From assembly GCA_019359745.1 (NCBI GenBank), contig JAHHGT010000006.1, forward strand, positions 62,001 to 126,000: a stretch of 64,000 nucleotides of DNA, written 5' to 3'. Source of the DNA: Aphanothece saxicola GSE-SYN-MK-01-06B. GTDB taxonomy: Bacteria; Cyanobacteriota; Cyanobacteriia; PCC-6307; Cyanobiaceae. Under the pieces are notes generated by a model. That model saw only the letters and a program-made list of their open reading frames with translations, made no database searches and was not told the origin of the DNA. A program made the position numbers and the translations under genes. This document shows positions 36,282-44,188 of this stretch, one piece after another. The stretch's first letter is position 1; the number at the start of each line of letters is the position of its first letter.

Positions 36282-37292
36282 ATGGCGAACATTGATGACC
36301 ACGAGACCGCACCACCTGTTCCAGAGTCAGCCGAGCTGGACGGACCGGCCATTGCCGTGGTGGTTCCGATCTATAACGCGGCGCCGCACCTCGAGCAAAC
36401 CCTGCGCTCCGTGCAGAACCAGAGCCTGAGCAACTGGGAACTGATCGCCGTGGATGACGGTTCCAGCGACGACAGCCTCGCGATCGTGTCGTGCCTGTTC
36501 GGGGACGATCCCCGGGTGCACCTGGTGAGCCAGGCCAACGCCGGGGTCTCGATGGCCCGCAATCGCGGGGTGGCCCTCAGCCGTGCACCCCTGATCGCCT
36601 TCCTCGATGCCGATGACCTCTGGCATCCAGACAAACTGCGCCTGCATGTGGAGCACCACGCCAATCATCCTGATGTCGGCATGAGTTTCGCCCGCGTCGC
36701 GTTCCTGTCCCCTGGGGGAACACCCACCGGCCTGCTGGCGGCCCTGCCCCGGCCATCGCATCGGCCGGTGGATTTTCTCTGTGAGAACCCCACCAACACC
36801 ACCTCCAACTGGGTGCTGCGGCGGCAGGTGTTCGAAGCGGTGGGCGGATTCGTCGCCGACATGAGTTATTCCGAGGATCTGGAATGGCTGCTGCGGGTGG
36901 CCTGCGATGGCCGTTGGCCGATCGCCGGGTTGCCGCAGGTGCTCACCTACTACCGCACCTCGGCCGGGGGACTGTCCTCGAGCCTGCAGCGCATGGAGCA
37001 GGGCTGGCTGCGGCTGATCCAAGAGGCCCGTCGCTATGCGCCCGAGCTGGTGGCGCGCCACTTCGCCACGGCCCAGGCCATCCACCTGCGCTACCTGGCC
37101 CGGCGCTCCCTGCGCCTGGGAGGTGCCCCCAGCATCGGCACCGACTTCATGCTGCGCTCCCTCCGCTCGGATTGGCGGATCCTGCTGCGGCAGCCGCGCC
37201 GTACCGTGCTGACGGCCCTGGCCGTTTTCGCCCGACAGCTGCTGGTCCCCTTCGGCCGCCTGGGTGGCCGCCACGACAAGGCACGGCCATGA
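36282..37292 (+). CDS. Glycosyltransferase family 2
   Basis: 336 residues from the ATG at 36282. GT-A fold: IAVVVPIYNAAPHLEQTLRS, AVDDGSSDDS, NAGVSMARNRGVALS and the catalytic-site FLDADDLWHPDK. YSEDLEWLLRVACDGRW is the ED motif of inverting GT2 enzymes. The C-terminus holds a basic amphipathic helix (LRSLRSDWRILLRQPRRTVL) that could bind the membrane. Starts 8 bases after the previous gene. Its similarity to the next gene, including the C-terminal extension, suggests that the two arose by duplication. Confidence 0.9.
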   Translation: MANIDDHETAPPVPESAELDGPAIAVVVPIYNAAPHLEQTLRSVQNQSLSNWELIAVDDGSSDDSLAIVSCLFGDDPRVHLVSQANAGVSMARNRGVALSRAPLIAFLDADDLWHPDKLRLHVEHHANHPDVGMSFARVAFLSPGGTPTGLLAALPRPSHRPVDFLCENPTNTTSNWVLRRQVFEAVGGFVADMSYSEDLEWLLRVACDGRWPIAGLPQVLTYYRTSAGGLSSSLQRMEQGWLRLIQEARRYAPELVARHFATAQAIHLRYLARRSLRLGGAPSIGTDFMLRSLRSDWRILLRQPRRTVLTALAVFARQLLVPFGRLGGRHDKARP

Positions 37293-37326
37293 TGACCTTC
37301 GCCAACGCCCCCCTGCCTGTGAGTGC

Positions 37327-38364
37327 ATGGCCATGAGCCAATCCCCCCTGGTCTCGGTGGTGATGCCGCTGTACAACTCCGCCGCCACGGTGAGGGAAAG
37401 CCTGGAATCCGTTCTCAGCCAGACCTACCCCAACCTGGAGATCCTGGTGGTGAACGACGGCTCCACCGACGACGGGGTGGCGATCTGCCAGGGGTACGCC
37501 GACGCGCGGATCCGTGTGGTGCATCAGCAGAACCGGGGCCTGGCCGGGGCGCGGAACACAGGCATCCGGCAGGCCAAGGGGGAGTTCCTGGGATTTCTGG
37601 ACAGCGATGATCTGTGGCTGCCCACCAAGGTGGAGCGCCATGTGGCCCATCTGCAGGCGCGGCCGGAGGTGGGGGTCAGCTTTTCCCGCTCCGGATTCAT
37701 CGATGAGACCTCCAGACCGATCGGGATCTACCAGATGCCGCGATTGGAGGGCATCACGCCGGAGATCGTCTTCTGCCGCAATCCGATCGGCAACGGCTCG
37801 GCCGTGGTGATCCGGCGGGATGTCTTTGCTGCCATTCGCTTTGAGGCGAATCTCTACGGCGAGATGGAAGATTTTTACTTTGACGACACCTTCCGACAAT
37901 CCGAAGACATCGAGTGCTGGCTGCGGATTGCGCTCCAGACGCACTGGCGCATCGAGGGCATCCCCGAGGCCCTGACGCTCTACCGCATCAGCGACGGCGG
38001 ACTCTCGGCCAACCTGATGAAGCAGTACGCCTCCTGGGAGCGGGTTCTGCTCAAGACCGAAGCCACCCACCCTGACTTCGTCGCCCGATGGGGCTCCAGG
38101 GCCCGGGCCTATCAGCTGCGCTACCTGGCCCGCCGGGCCACCCGCCAGCGGGATGGGGCGCTGGCCGTGCGTCTGCTGCACCAATCTCTGGCCACCGACT
38201 GGAGGGTGCTGCTGGAGGAACCACGACGTACCCTGATCACGCTTCTGGCCGCCTACCTGCTGCGGGTGTTGCCGGAGGCTCCCTACCGCTGGCTGGAGCG
38301 TCTGATGCTGCGCTCCACGGGAGCCAGTCAGCAGCGGCGCATGCGTGGGGAACGGAGCCGATGA
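37327..38364 (+). CDS. Glycosyltransferase family 2
   Basis: 345 residues from the ATG at 37327 (a second ATG at 37333 is equally likely). Motifs: VSVVMPLYNSAATVRESLES, VVNDGSTDDG, NRGLAGARNTGIRQAKGE and FLDSDDLWLPTK. QSEDIECWLRIALQTHW carries the ED motif. Its C-terminus (LLHQSLATDWRVLLEEPRRTLITLLAAYLLRVLP) mirrors the preceding enzyme. It overlaps the PssD-like gene by four bases (ATGA). Confidence 0.9.
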   Translation: MAMSQSPLVSVVMPLYNSAATVRESLESVLSQTYPNLEILVVNDGSTDDGVAICQGYADARIRVVHQQNRGLAGARNTGIRQAKGEFLGFLDSDDLWLPTKVERHVAHLQARPEVGVSFSRSGFIDETSRPIGIYQMPRLEGITPEIVFCRNPIGNGSAVVIRRDVFAAIRFEANLYGEMEDFYFDDTFRQSEDIECWLRIALQTHWRIEGIPEALTLYRISDGGLSANLMKQYASWERVLLKTEATHPDFVARWGSRARAYQLRYLARRATRQRDGALAVRLLHQSLATDWRVLLEEPRRTLITLLAAYLLRVLPEAPYRWLERLMLRSTGASQQRRMRGERSR

Positions 38365-38816
38365 AGATCCTGCTGGTCTGCTCATCAGGGGGGCATTTCA
38401 AGGCGCTGCAGCAGCTGGCCGATTTCTGGCAGCGCCATCCCCATCTCTGGGTCACGTTTCGAACCGCCACCACCGAAACGGCCCTGGCCCAGGAGCAGGT
38501 GCTCTGGGCCCACAGCCCCACGAACCGCAACCTGCCGAATCTGCTGCGCAACCTCTGGCTCGCGTTGCAGGTGATCAGCAGCGAGCGGCCGGACGTGATC
38601 CTTTCCACCGGCGCCGGTGTTGCTGTTCCCTTTCTTCTGATCGGTAAACTGTTTGGATGCAAGACCGTGTTCATTGAGTCCGTGACCCGCATTCAAACGC
38701 TCAGTCTTTCGGCACGACTTGTCCATCCTTTTCTTGATATTCTCTACGTTCACTGGCCCCAGCTGCAGCTTCGTTATCCCCGCGCCGAGCTTGTCCAAAG
38801 CACGATCGGATCATGA
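38361..38816 (+). CDS. pssD: PssD/Alg14-like glycosyltransferase membrane subunit
   Basis: 151 residues from the ATG at 38361, opening with MKILLVCSSGGHFKALQQLA, the Alg14-type glycine loop. RPDVILSTGAGVAVPFLLIGKL and KTVFIESVTRIQTLSLS are the conserved family parts. It acts as the membrane-recruiting half of a two-subunit glycosyltransferase whose catalytic half is the next gene, overlapped by four bases. In related systems the pair adds glucuronic acid or galactose as the second sugar of the repeat unit. Confidence 0.88.
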   Translation: MKILLVCSSGGHFKALQQLADFWQRHPHLWVTFRTATTETALAQEQVLWAHSPTNRNLPNLLRNLWLALQVISSERPDVILSTGAGVAVPFLLIGKLFGCKTVFIESVTRIQTLSLSARLVHPFLDILYVHWPQLQLRYPRAELVQSTIGS

Positions 38817-39292
38817 TTCTCATCAGCGTCGGTACGGAGCAGTTCCCCTTCAACCGGCTGATGCAGTGGGTGGAGCTGCTGATCCAGCAGGAGCTGATCA
38901 ACGAGGACATCGTTGTTCAGTACGGGACGTGTACCTTTCTCCCCAGTGGTACCACGGTCTATCGGTTGGTCAAGGAAGACACCTTTCGGTCCCTGATTCG
39001 CAAGGCACGGGTGGTGATTGCCCATTGCGGGGAGGGCACGGTGCTGCTGCTTGATGAGATGCAGCAGCCCTTCATTCTGGTGCCACGCAGTGTTCGCTAT
39101 CAGGAGCATGTCGACGACCACCAGGTGGAACTTGCCCTGGCGCTGACGGAAATGGGCGTACCGATTGCCTGGAGTCCGGGTGATCTGGTTCGCTTTCTTG
39201 AGGCCCCGTTCAAGACGTCGATCAGTGATGTGACGGACAGTTCCGCCCAGTCCCTGTGTCGCAGTCTCCAGAGCCATTTTTCTCCGACATGA
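38813..39292 (+). CDS. pssE: PssE/Alg13-like glycosyltransferase catalytic subunit
   Basis: 159 residues opening MILISVGTEQFPFNRLMQWVE. ARVVIAHCGEGTVLLLDEMQQPFILVPR is the Alg13/MurG-type nucleotide-sugar site (usually HAGxGT; here HCGEGT), and YQEHVDDHQVELA follows as expected. It works with the PssD-like subunit encoded upstream. It is linked by 4-bp overlaps to genes on both sides, including the STAS-sugar transferase. Confidence 0.88.
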   Translation: MILISVGTEQFPFNRLMQWVELLIQQELINEDIVVQYGTCTFLPSGTTVYRLVKEDTFRSLIRKARVVIAHCGEGTVLLLDEMQQPFILVPRSVRYQEHVDDHQVELALALTEMGVPIAWSPGDLVRFLEAPFKTSISDVTDSSAQSLCRSLQSHFSPT

Positions 39293-40293
39293 TGGCGCAG
39301 CCGTCCTCCTCCCAGCCTGCTTTCGTCAGGACCGTCCTGAACGGCAGCCTGTTTCTGCAGCTGCCACCACGGCTCACCGTCAGCGAAGCGGTGGCTTTCC
39401 GTGCCGGCTTCGCCGACTGGCTGGCTGAGGTGGATGGTCTGCGGCAGGTGGTTCTGGATTTCGGCCAAACCGCCGTCATCGACAGCAGCGGCATCGGCGC
39501 CCTGGTGGGCGCCATCAAGACCGCCAAGGAGCAGGACGTTCCCCTTTGCGCCTGGAGCCTGCACCGGCAGGTGTTCCTGGCCCTGCAGATGACCGGGCTG
39601 GAGAAGGTGTTGCCTGTGGCGGCCCATTCCGAGGGCCTGCTCCCCCAGCTCTCGCACGTCGAAGATCAACGTCCCCCCCTGACGCACCCCTCGGTGCGTT
39701 CCGGGCTCAAGCGATTCATGGACATCTGTGGTGCACTGATCGGGCTTGGCGTCACGGCGCTGCTGTTCCTGCCCATGGCGTTGGTCATCCGTCTGGACAG
39801 CCCGGGGCCGATCCTGTTCAGCCAGGTTCGCTGCGGCTGGATGGGCCGCCATTTCCGCATCTGGAAATTCCGCTCGATGGTCAGCAATGCCGAGGTGCTC
39901 AAAGCCACAGTGGCGAACCAGGCCCAGGGGGCCTTCTTCAAAAACGACAACGACCCCAGAATCACCAAAGTGGGCCGCATCCTGCGCAAGACCAGCCTTG
40001 ATGAGCTGCCCCAGTTCTGGAACGTGCTGATCGGCGACATGAGCCTGATCGGAACCCGGCCAGCCACACCCGATGAGGTCCTTCGCTATGCCATTCCTAG
40101 TTGGCAGCGCTTTGATGTCCGTCCCGGGCTGAGTGGCGAATGGCAGGTGAGTGGCCGGTCGTCGATCCGTGATTTCGAAGATGTGATCAGGCTCGACCTC
40201 AGATATCAGCAGAATTGGAGTCTGGCCTATGACCTGAAACTGATTGCCAAAACGTTCCTTGTGCTTCTGAGCAAGGATTCGGGGGCGGCATGA
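39289..40293 (+). CDS. STAS domain fused to initiating bacterial sugar transferase
   Basis: 334 residues from the ATG at 39289, which overlaps the PssE-like stop. Residues about 12-115 are a STAS domain like RsbV/SpoIIAA, with the phosphorylatable Ser66/67 in VIDSSGIGALVGAIKTAK. Residues about 137-330 are a monotopic phosphoglycosyltransferase: hydrophobic re-entrant helix (ICGALIGLGVTALLFLPMALV), SPGPILFSQVRCG, IWKFRSM, then TSLDELPQFWNVLIGDMSLIG with the Asp238-Glu239 catalytic dyad. It would load the first sugar phosphate onto undecaprenyl phosphate. The usual WcaJ N-terminus is replaced by STAS. The next gene, overlapping by 4 bases, encodes an RsbW-like kinase. Confidence 0.93.
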   Translation: MMAQPSSSQPAFVRTVLNGSLFLQLPPRLTVSEAVAFRAGFADWLAEVDGLRQVVLDFGQTAVIDSSGIGALVGAIKTAKEQDVPLCAWSLHRQVFLALQMTGLEKVLPVAAHSEGLLPQLSHVEDQRPPLTHPSVRSGLKRFMDICGALIGLGVTALLFLPMALVIRLDSPGPILFSQVRCGWMGRHFRIWKFRSMVSNAEVLKATVANQAQGAFFKNDNDPRITKVGRILRKTSLDELPQFWNVLIGDMSLIGTRPATPDEVLRYAIPSWQRFDVRPGLSGEWQVSGRSSIRDFEDVIRLDLRYQQNWSLAYDLKLIAKTFLVLLSKDSGAA

Positions 40294-40790
40294 ACCCAGG
40301 CTTCTCAGCAGATGCATGGCGAGCGACAAGCGAACTGTCCGTTGATAGCGATCTCGGCCAACTGGAGGCCGTGCTGGCTTGGTTTGAACGACAACAGCAC
40401 CCTGACGTTCCCCAGGATCTCTGGATGCAGGCACAGCTCGCGCTTGTGGAAGGTTTCACCAATGCCGTTCGTCATGCCCACGGCCACCTGGTTGCGCCGC
40501 CCCAGGTGCACCTTTCACTGCAGCGATCCAGCCAGGCATTCTGCATTGAGATCATTGACCACGGTGAACCCTTCGACTTCACAGCGGCACTGGCCAGAGT
40601 GGAAGCGGAGACCACAGCCAGTGGGCACGACCCCCTGGCCCGTGAGGCCCATTGGGGACTGGTGATGTTTCTGAAGCTCCAGAAGGACTATGGCTGGACG
40701 ATCAGCCATTACAGACGTGATGACGGGACCAACGGCCTGTCCCTGAGCCACCCCCTCAGGGCGGATGAATCGGTTGTCGGGTCATACTGA
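40290..40790 (+). CDS. RsbW-like anti-sigma factor/serine kinase (HATPase)
   Basis: 166 residues from the ATG at 40290 (ATGA overlap with the STAS-transferase gene). GHKL ATPase domain with N-box ALVEGFTNAVRHAHGH (Glu54, Asn58) and G1 box IEIIDHGEPFDF, followed by HWGLVMFLKL. Proteins of this type bind and phosphorylate STAS domains. Gene overlap with a STAS-bearing enzyme suggests that its target is that domain rather than, or as well as, a sigma factor. It could also act on the STAS protein encoded at 22101. It is the last gene of the polysaccharide operon, and its end overlaps a convergent gene. Confidence 0.88.
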   Translation: MNPGFSADAWRATSELSVDSDLGQLEAVLAWFERQQHPDVPQDLWMQAQLALVEGFTNAVRHAHGHLVAPPQVHLSLQRSSQAFCIEIIDHGEPFDFTAALARVEAETTASGHDPLAREAHWGLVMFLKLQKDYGWTISHYRRDDGTNGLSLSHPLRADESVVGSY

Positions 40791-41220
40791 AATACTCCGG
40801 ATGGCAACGGGCGGGTTGGAAGACCGACCAACGGGTCCAGAGATGGAGGTAGTAGTTGGTGCCCTGCGGTCCCCGTCCCCAACCATTGTCCAGGTTCTGG
40901 CCCCAGATGATGCTGTTGGCTTCCAGCGACGATCTCTTCTCCTTAGGGAGCTTCATCAGATCGCCCCGGTAGAGGATTCTGCGGCCCCTGTAGTAAAAGC
41001 TTGGCTCCATGGCCAGGCCCCGGACCTTCTCATCGAGTCTGAACCAGACTTTCTTGCTCTTGTGAAGTAACCAGAAGCTCCTTGAGCAGGTCGGCGGTAC
41101 GGCGTCGTTCTTGTAGCTGTAGAGAACGCCGGGATGGTGGTCCAGCGACCCAAGCGATGCAGCCGTGATCTCCAGACCCATGAGCAGAGCGGCGGACGTC
41201 CTGGCAGCGATCCGATGCAA
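40756..41220 (-). CDS. Hypothetical secreted protein
   Basis: 154 residues if started at the TTG at 41220; an ATG at 41181 gives 141. The N-terminus could be a signal peptide (ARTSAALLMGLEITAASLG). The rest is rich in Tyr, Trp, Arg and Lys (YYRGRRILYRGDLMKL, NYYLHLWTRWSVF) and contains no known domain. The last 35 bases overlap the end of the RsbW-like gene. I do not recognise it. Confidence 0.45.
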   Translation of the reverse strand: MHRIAARTSAALLMGLEITAASLGSLDHHPGVLYSYKNDAVPPTCSRSFWLLHKSKKVWFRLDEKVRGLAMEPSFYYRGRRILYRGDLMKLPKEKRSSLEANSIIWGQNLDNGWGRGPQGTNYYLHLWTRWSVFQPARCHPEYFSMTRQPIHPP

Positions 41221-41285
41221 CCGTCCCTACCGTCCCGGTCATCGCTGTCAACGTAGCTCGTGGCAGCTTTTCGCTGGCTACGATC

Positions 41286-41876
41286 GTGTGTCAGCCCCAC
41301 GCCGACAGACTCCCGACCGTGTATCGCCGCGCCGTCCTGCCCCTGGCCGTTGCCATGATCGGCTGCATCAGCGGGGCGTTGGTGCCGGCGCCATCGCTTG
41401 CCGCCTCTCCCCCCTCCGAGACGGCCACCGCCAGCCCGGCCGCACGCCAGCTGGTGCTGAACCGACGCCAACGCCTGCTGACGGTGATGGACGGGGAACG
41501 GGAAGTGCGCCGTTTCCGCGTCGGTGTGGGCATGCCCGGTTGGGAGACGCCGGTGGGGTCGTTCAGCGTGATCGAGAAGACCGCCGATCCGATCTGGGAG
41601 CATCCGGCCAAGGGTGTGCGCATTCCCCCGGGCCCCACCAATCCCCTTGGTTCGCGTTGGATCGGTTTCCACCGTGACTGCAAGGGCCGGCGCGGTTTCA
41701 ACGGCCAGGAGCATCTGGAAGTGAAGGGGTGCGTCACGTCCGGCTTCCATGGCACGCCGAACCGTAACAGCGTCGGCGGCGCGGTGTCCCATGGCTGCGT
41801 GCGGTTGTTCGACGAGGACGTGAAGGAGCTGTTCGAGCTGGTTCAGGTGGGCACTCCGGTGACGGTGCTGCCCTGA
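41286..41876 (+). CDS. L,D-transpeptidase (YkuD family)
   Basis: 196 residues from a GTG at 41286; a GTG at 41319 gives a cleaner signal peptide (VYRRAVLPLAVAMIGCISGALVPAPSLA). The YkuD domain runs from QLVLNRRQRLLTVMDGERE to the end, with the catalytic site in HGTPNRNSVGGAVSHGCVRL (His and Cys). Periplasmic enzyme that forms 3-3 cross-links in peptidoglycan or attaches proteins to it. An insert with two Cys residues (RDCKGRRGFNG, VKGCVTSGF) may form a disulfide. Independent transcription unit. Confidence 0.9.
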   Translation: MCQPHADRLPTVYRRAVLPLAVAMIGCISGALVPAPSLAASPPSETATASPAARQLVLNRRQRLLTVMDGEREVRRFRVGVGMPGWETPVGSFSVIEKTADPIWEHPAKGVRIPPGPTNPLGSRWIGFHRDCKGRRGFNGQEHLEVKGCVTSGFHGTPNRNSVGGAVSHGCVRLFDEDVKELFELVQVGTPVTVLP

Positions 41877-41936
41877 GCCGGGGGAGCGCAGAGGTGCAGC
41901 CCGTAGAGTGCCGCTCGCACCAGGGATCAAGAGCGG

Positions 41937-43481
41937 ATGAGGGTTCTGTTTGCCGCCGCGGAGTGCGCTCCGATGATCAAGGTGGGGGGCATGGGAGACG
42001 TGGTGGGCTCCCTGCCACCGGCTCTGGCGGCCCTGGGCCACGACGTGCGCATCATCCTGCCGGGCTACGGCAAGTTGTGGAGTCGCCTGAAGATTCCCGC
42101 CGAGCCGATGTGGCGCGGCCACGCCATGGGCACCGATTTCGCCATCTACGAAACCCGCCATCCCAGCTGCGGCCTGACCATCTATCTGGTGGGTCATCCG
42201 GTGTTCGATCCGGAGCGCATCTACGGCGGTGAAGACGAAGACTGGCGCTTCACCTTTTTCGCCAACGCCACGGCTGAATTCGCCTGGAACGGCGGCTGGA
42301 AACCCCAGGTTCTGCATTGCCACGACTGGCACACCGGCATGATCCCGGTGTGGATGCACCAGGACCCCGAAATCAGCACGGTGTTCACCATCCACAACCT
42401 GCGATATCAGGGTCCCTGGCGCTGGAAGCTGGATCGGATGACCTGGTGCCCCTGGTACATGCAGGGTGACCACACCATGGCCGCGGCCCTGCTCTATGCC
42501 GACCGGGTGAATGCCGTCTCGCCCACCTACGCGATGGAGATTCGCACGCCCGAATACGGCGAGCGCATCGACGGCCTGCTGAACTTCATCAGCGGCAAGT
42601 TGCGCGGCATCCTCAACGGCATCGACACCGAGGACTGGAATCCCGCCACCGATCCCACCCTGCCGGAACCGTTCTCGGCCGACGATCTCTCCGGCCGCAG
42701 CGCCAGCAAGCGCCTGCTGCAGGAACGCATGGGGCTGGCCGTGAGTCCCCGCAGCTACCTGATGGGCATGGTGAGTCGGCTGGTGGATCAGAAGGGCGTC
42801 GACCTGCTGCTGCAGGTGGCCGACCGGGTGCTGGCCTACAGCGACAGCCAGTTCGTGGTGCTGGGAACGGGTGAGCGCGGCTACGAGTCGGGCCTGTGGC
42901 AGATGGCGGCCCGCCACCCCGGACGCTTCGCCGTGTTCCTCACCTACGACGACGCCCTGTCGCGGCTGATCTATGCGGGCAGCGATGCCTTCCTGATGCC
43001 GAGCCGCTTCGAGCCCTGCGGCATCAGTCAGATGCTGGCCATGCGCTACGGCTCGATTCCGGTGGTGCGCCGCGTCGGTGGGCTGGTGGACACCGTGCCC
43101 CCCAACGACCCCAGCGCCGGCACCGGCACGGGCTACGGCTTCGATCGCTACGAGGCCATCGACTTCTACACCACGATCGTGCGCTCCTGGGAGGCCTACC
43201 GCAACGAGCCCAGCTGGCAGGAGCTGCAACGCCGGGCCATGACCACCGACTTCAGCTGGAACCGCTCGGCCCTGGAGTACGACGCCATGTACCGCGAGGT
43301 CTGCGGCGTCAAGGAGCCCACCCCCGACGCCGCCCAGGTGGAGCGCTTCTCCCAGGGCCAGGGAGCCGACCCGAGCCTGTTGAACGACGAGCCCAGGCCG
43401 GACGTGGTCACCAAGGAACCCCCGCCGGCACCGCGCCCCCGCAACCCCCTGGCCCTGCTGCGTCGCCGCAACGACTCCTGA
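41937..43481 (+). CDS. glgA: Glycogen synthase (ADP-glucose)
   Basis: 514 residues, GT5 family, GT-B fold. [22 protein letters not shown] contains the ADP-glucose-binding Kx[26 protein letters not shown] and [21 protein letters not shown] are diagnostic, with the catalytic Glu in the last. It extends glycogen chains from ADP-glucose, storing carbon fixed by day. The C-terminal 45 residues are a Pro/Arg-rich tail not found in shorter homologues. It is followed after 11 bases by a membrane protein gene and then murF. Confidence 0.97.
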   Translation: MRVLFAAAECAPMIKVGGMGDVVGSLPPALAALGHDVRIILPGYGKLWSRLKIPAEPMWRGHAMGTDFAIYETRHPSCGLTIYLVGHPVFDPERIYGGEDEDWRFTFFANATAEFAWNGGWKPQVLHCHDWHTGMIPVWMHQDPEISTVFTIHNLRYQGPWRWKLDRMTWCPWYMQGDHTMAAALLYADRVNAVSPTYAMEIRTPEYGERIDGLLNFISGKLRGILNGIDTEDWNPATDPTLPEPFSADDLSGRSASKRLLQERMGLAVSPRSYLMGMVSRLVDQKGVDLLLQVADRVLAYSDSQFVVLGTGERGYESGLWQMAARHPGRFAVFLTYDDALSRLIYAGSDAFLMPSRFEPCGISQMLAMRYGSIPVVRRVGGLVDTVPPNDPSAGTGTGYGFDRYEAIDFYTTIVRSWEAYRNEPSWQELQRRAMTTDFSWNRSALEYDAMYREVCGVKEPTPDAAQVERFSQGQGADPSLLNDEPRPDVVTKEPPPAPRPRNPLALLRRRNDS

Positions 43482-43492
43482 GTCCAGCGCCC

Positions 43493-44188
43493 ATGGCTGA
43501 TCCGGTTCCGCCACCCTCCGATCTGCCGGCGCCCTACGCCAGTCCCTGGGGCCAGCTCGGCCACGCCGCACGGGCCGTGCTGGCGTCGCTGCGGCTGAAG
43601 CTTCGCGAACTGTGGCGGCGCAACCGTGAGGGGGACCTGTCGGTGCCGGGCTTCTGGCCCCAGGGCCTGGCCCCCCTGTTCTGGCCCTTGCTGCTGGCCA
43701 CATTGCTGGCGCTCAGCCTGGCGCTGGCGGGACAGGTGTGGCGCGGGCTATCCCAGACGGCGCCGCAGGCGCCTGGAGAAGCTGCCGCCACTGGGGTGCA
43801 GATGCCGGCCCCAACCGTCGCGGCGCCAGCACTGGAGGCCCCTCCCCCCGTGGCCGTGGACAAGCCCATGCCCCTACCGGAGCCGGAGCCACCGCCGCCC
43901 CTGGAGCTTGATCCTCTTCTGGCACTGCTGGCCCAGGACGATCCCGACCATCTGATCGCCTCAGCCCATCCCGCTCCCGCCGAAGGCCGGCTGGTGCTCA
44001 CCATGGCTCCGGCCTACACCACCCTTGGTGAAACGAACCGGCGGCGCTGGGCGGAGCGCTGGCAGCAGCGCGCCCGGGCCCTCGGTTACGAACGGCTGGA
44101 GCTGGTGGACGGCCGCCAGCGGCTGCTGGCCCGCGCGGCCCTGGTGGGCTCCGGCATGATCCTGCTCGATCCCGGTGCCCCAGGCTGA
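43493..44188 (+). CDS. Proline-rich single-pass membrane protein, unknown
   Basis: 231 residues from the ATG at 43493; sequence upstream in this frame is inside glgA. One hydrophobic helix at about 60-80 (APLFWPLLLATLLALSLALA) follows a basic N-terminal part (LRLKLRELWRRNR), so the C-terminus is likely outside. A Pro/Ala/Glu linker (85-140) leads to a small globular end domain (LVLTMAPAYTTLGETNRRRW to the C-terminus). Function unknown. It touches murF by one base (TGATG), which suggests co-expression with wall synthesis. Confidence 0.7.
   Translation: MADPVPPPSDLPAPYASPWGQLGHAARAVLASLRLKLRELWRRNREGDLSVPGFWPQGLAPLFWPLLLATLLALSLALAGQVWRGLSQTAPQAPGEAAATGVQMPAPTVAAPALEAPPPVAVDKPMPLPEPEPPPPLELDPLLALLAQDDPDHLIASAHPAPAEGRLVLTMAPAYTTLGETNRRRWAERWQQRARALGYERLELVDGRQRLLARAALVGSGMILLDPGAPG

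Noticed and set aside
40956-43703. 915-codon open frame antisense to glgA and the L,D-transpeptidase
   Set aside because: Two well-supported genes lie on the plus strand; the antisense translation has no recognisable features.
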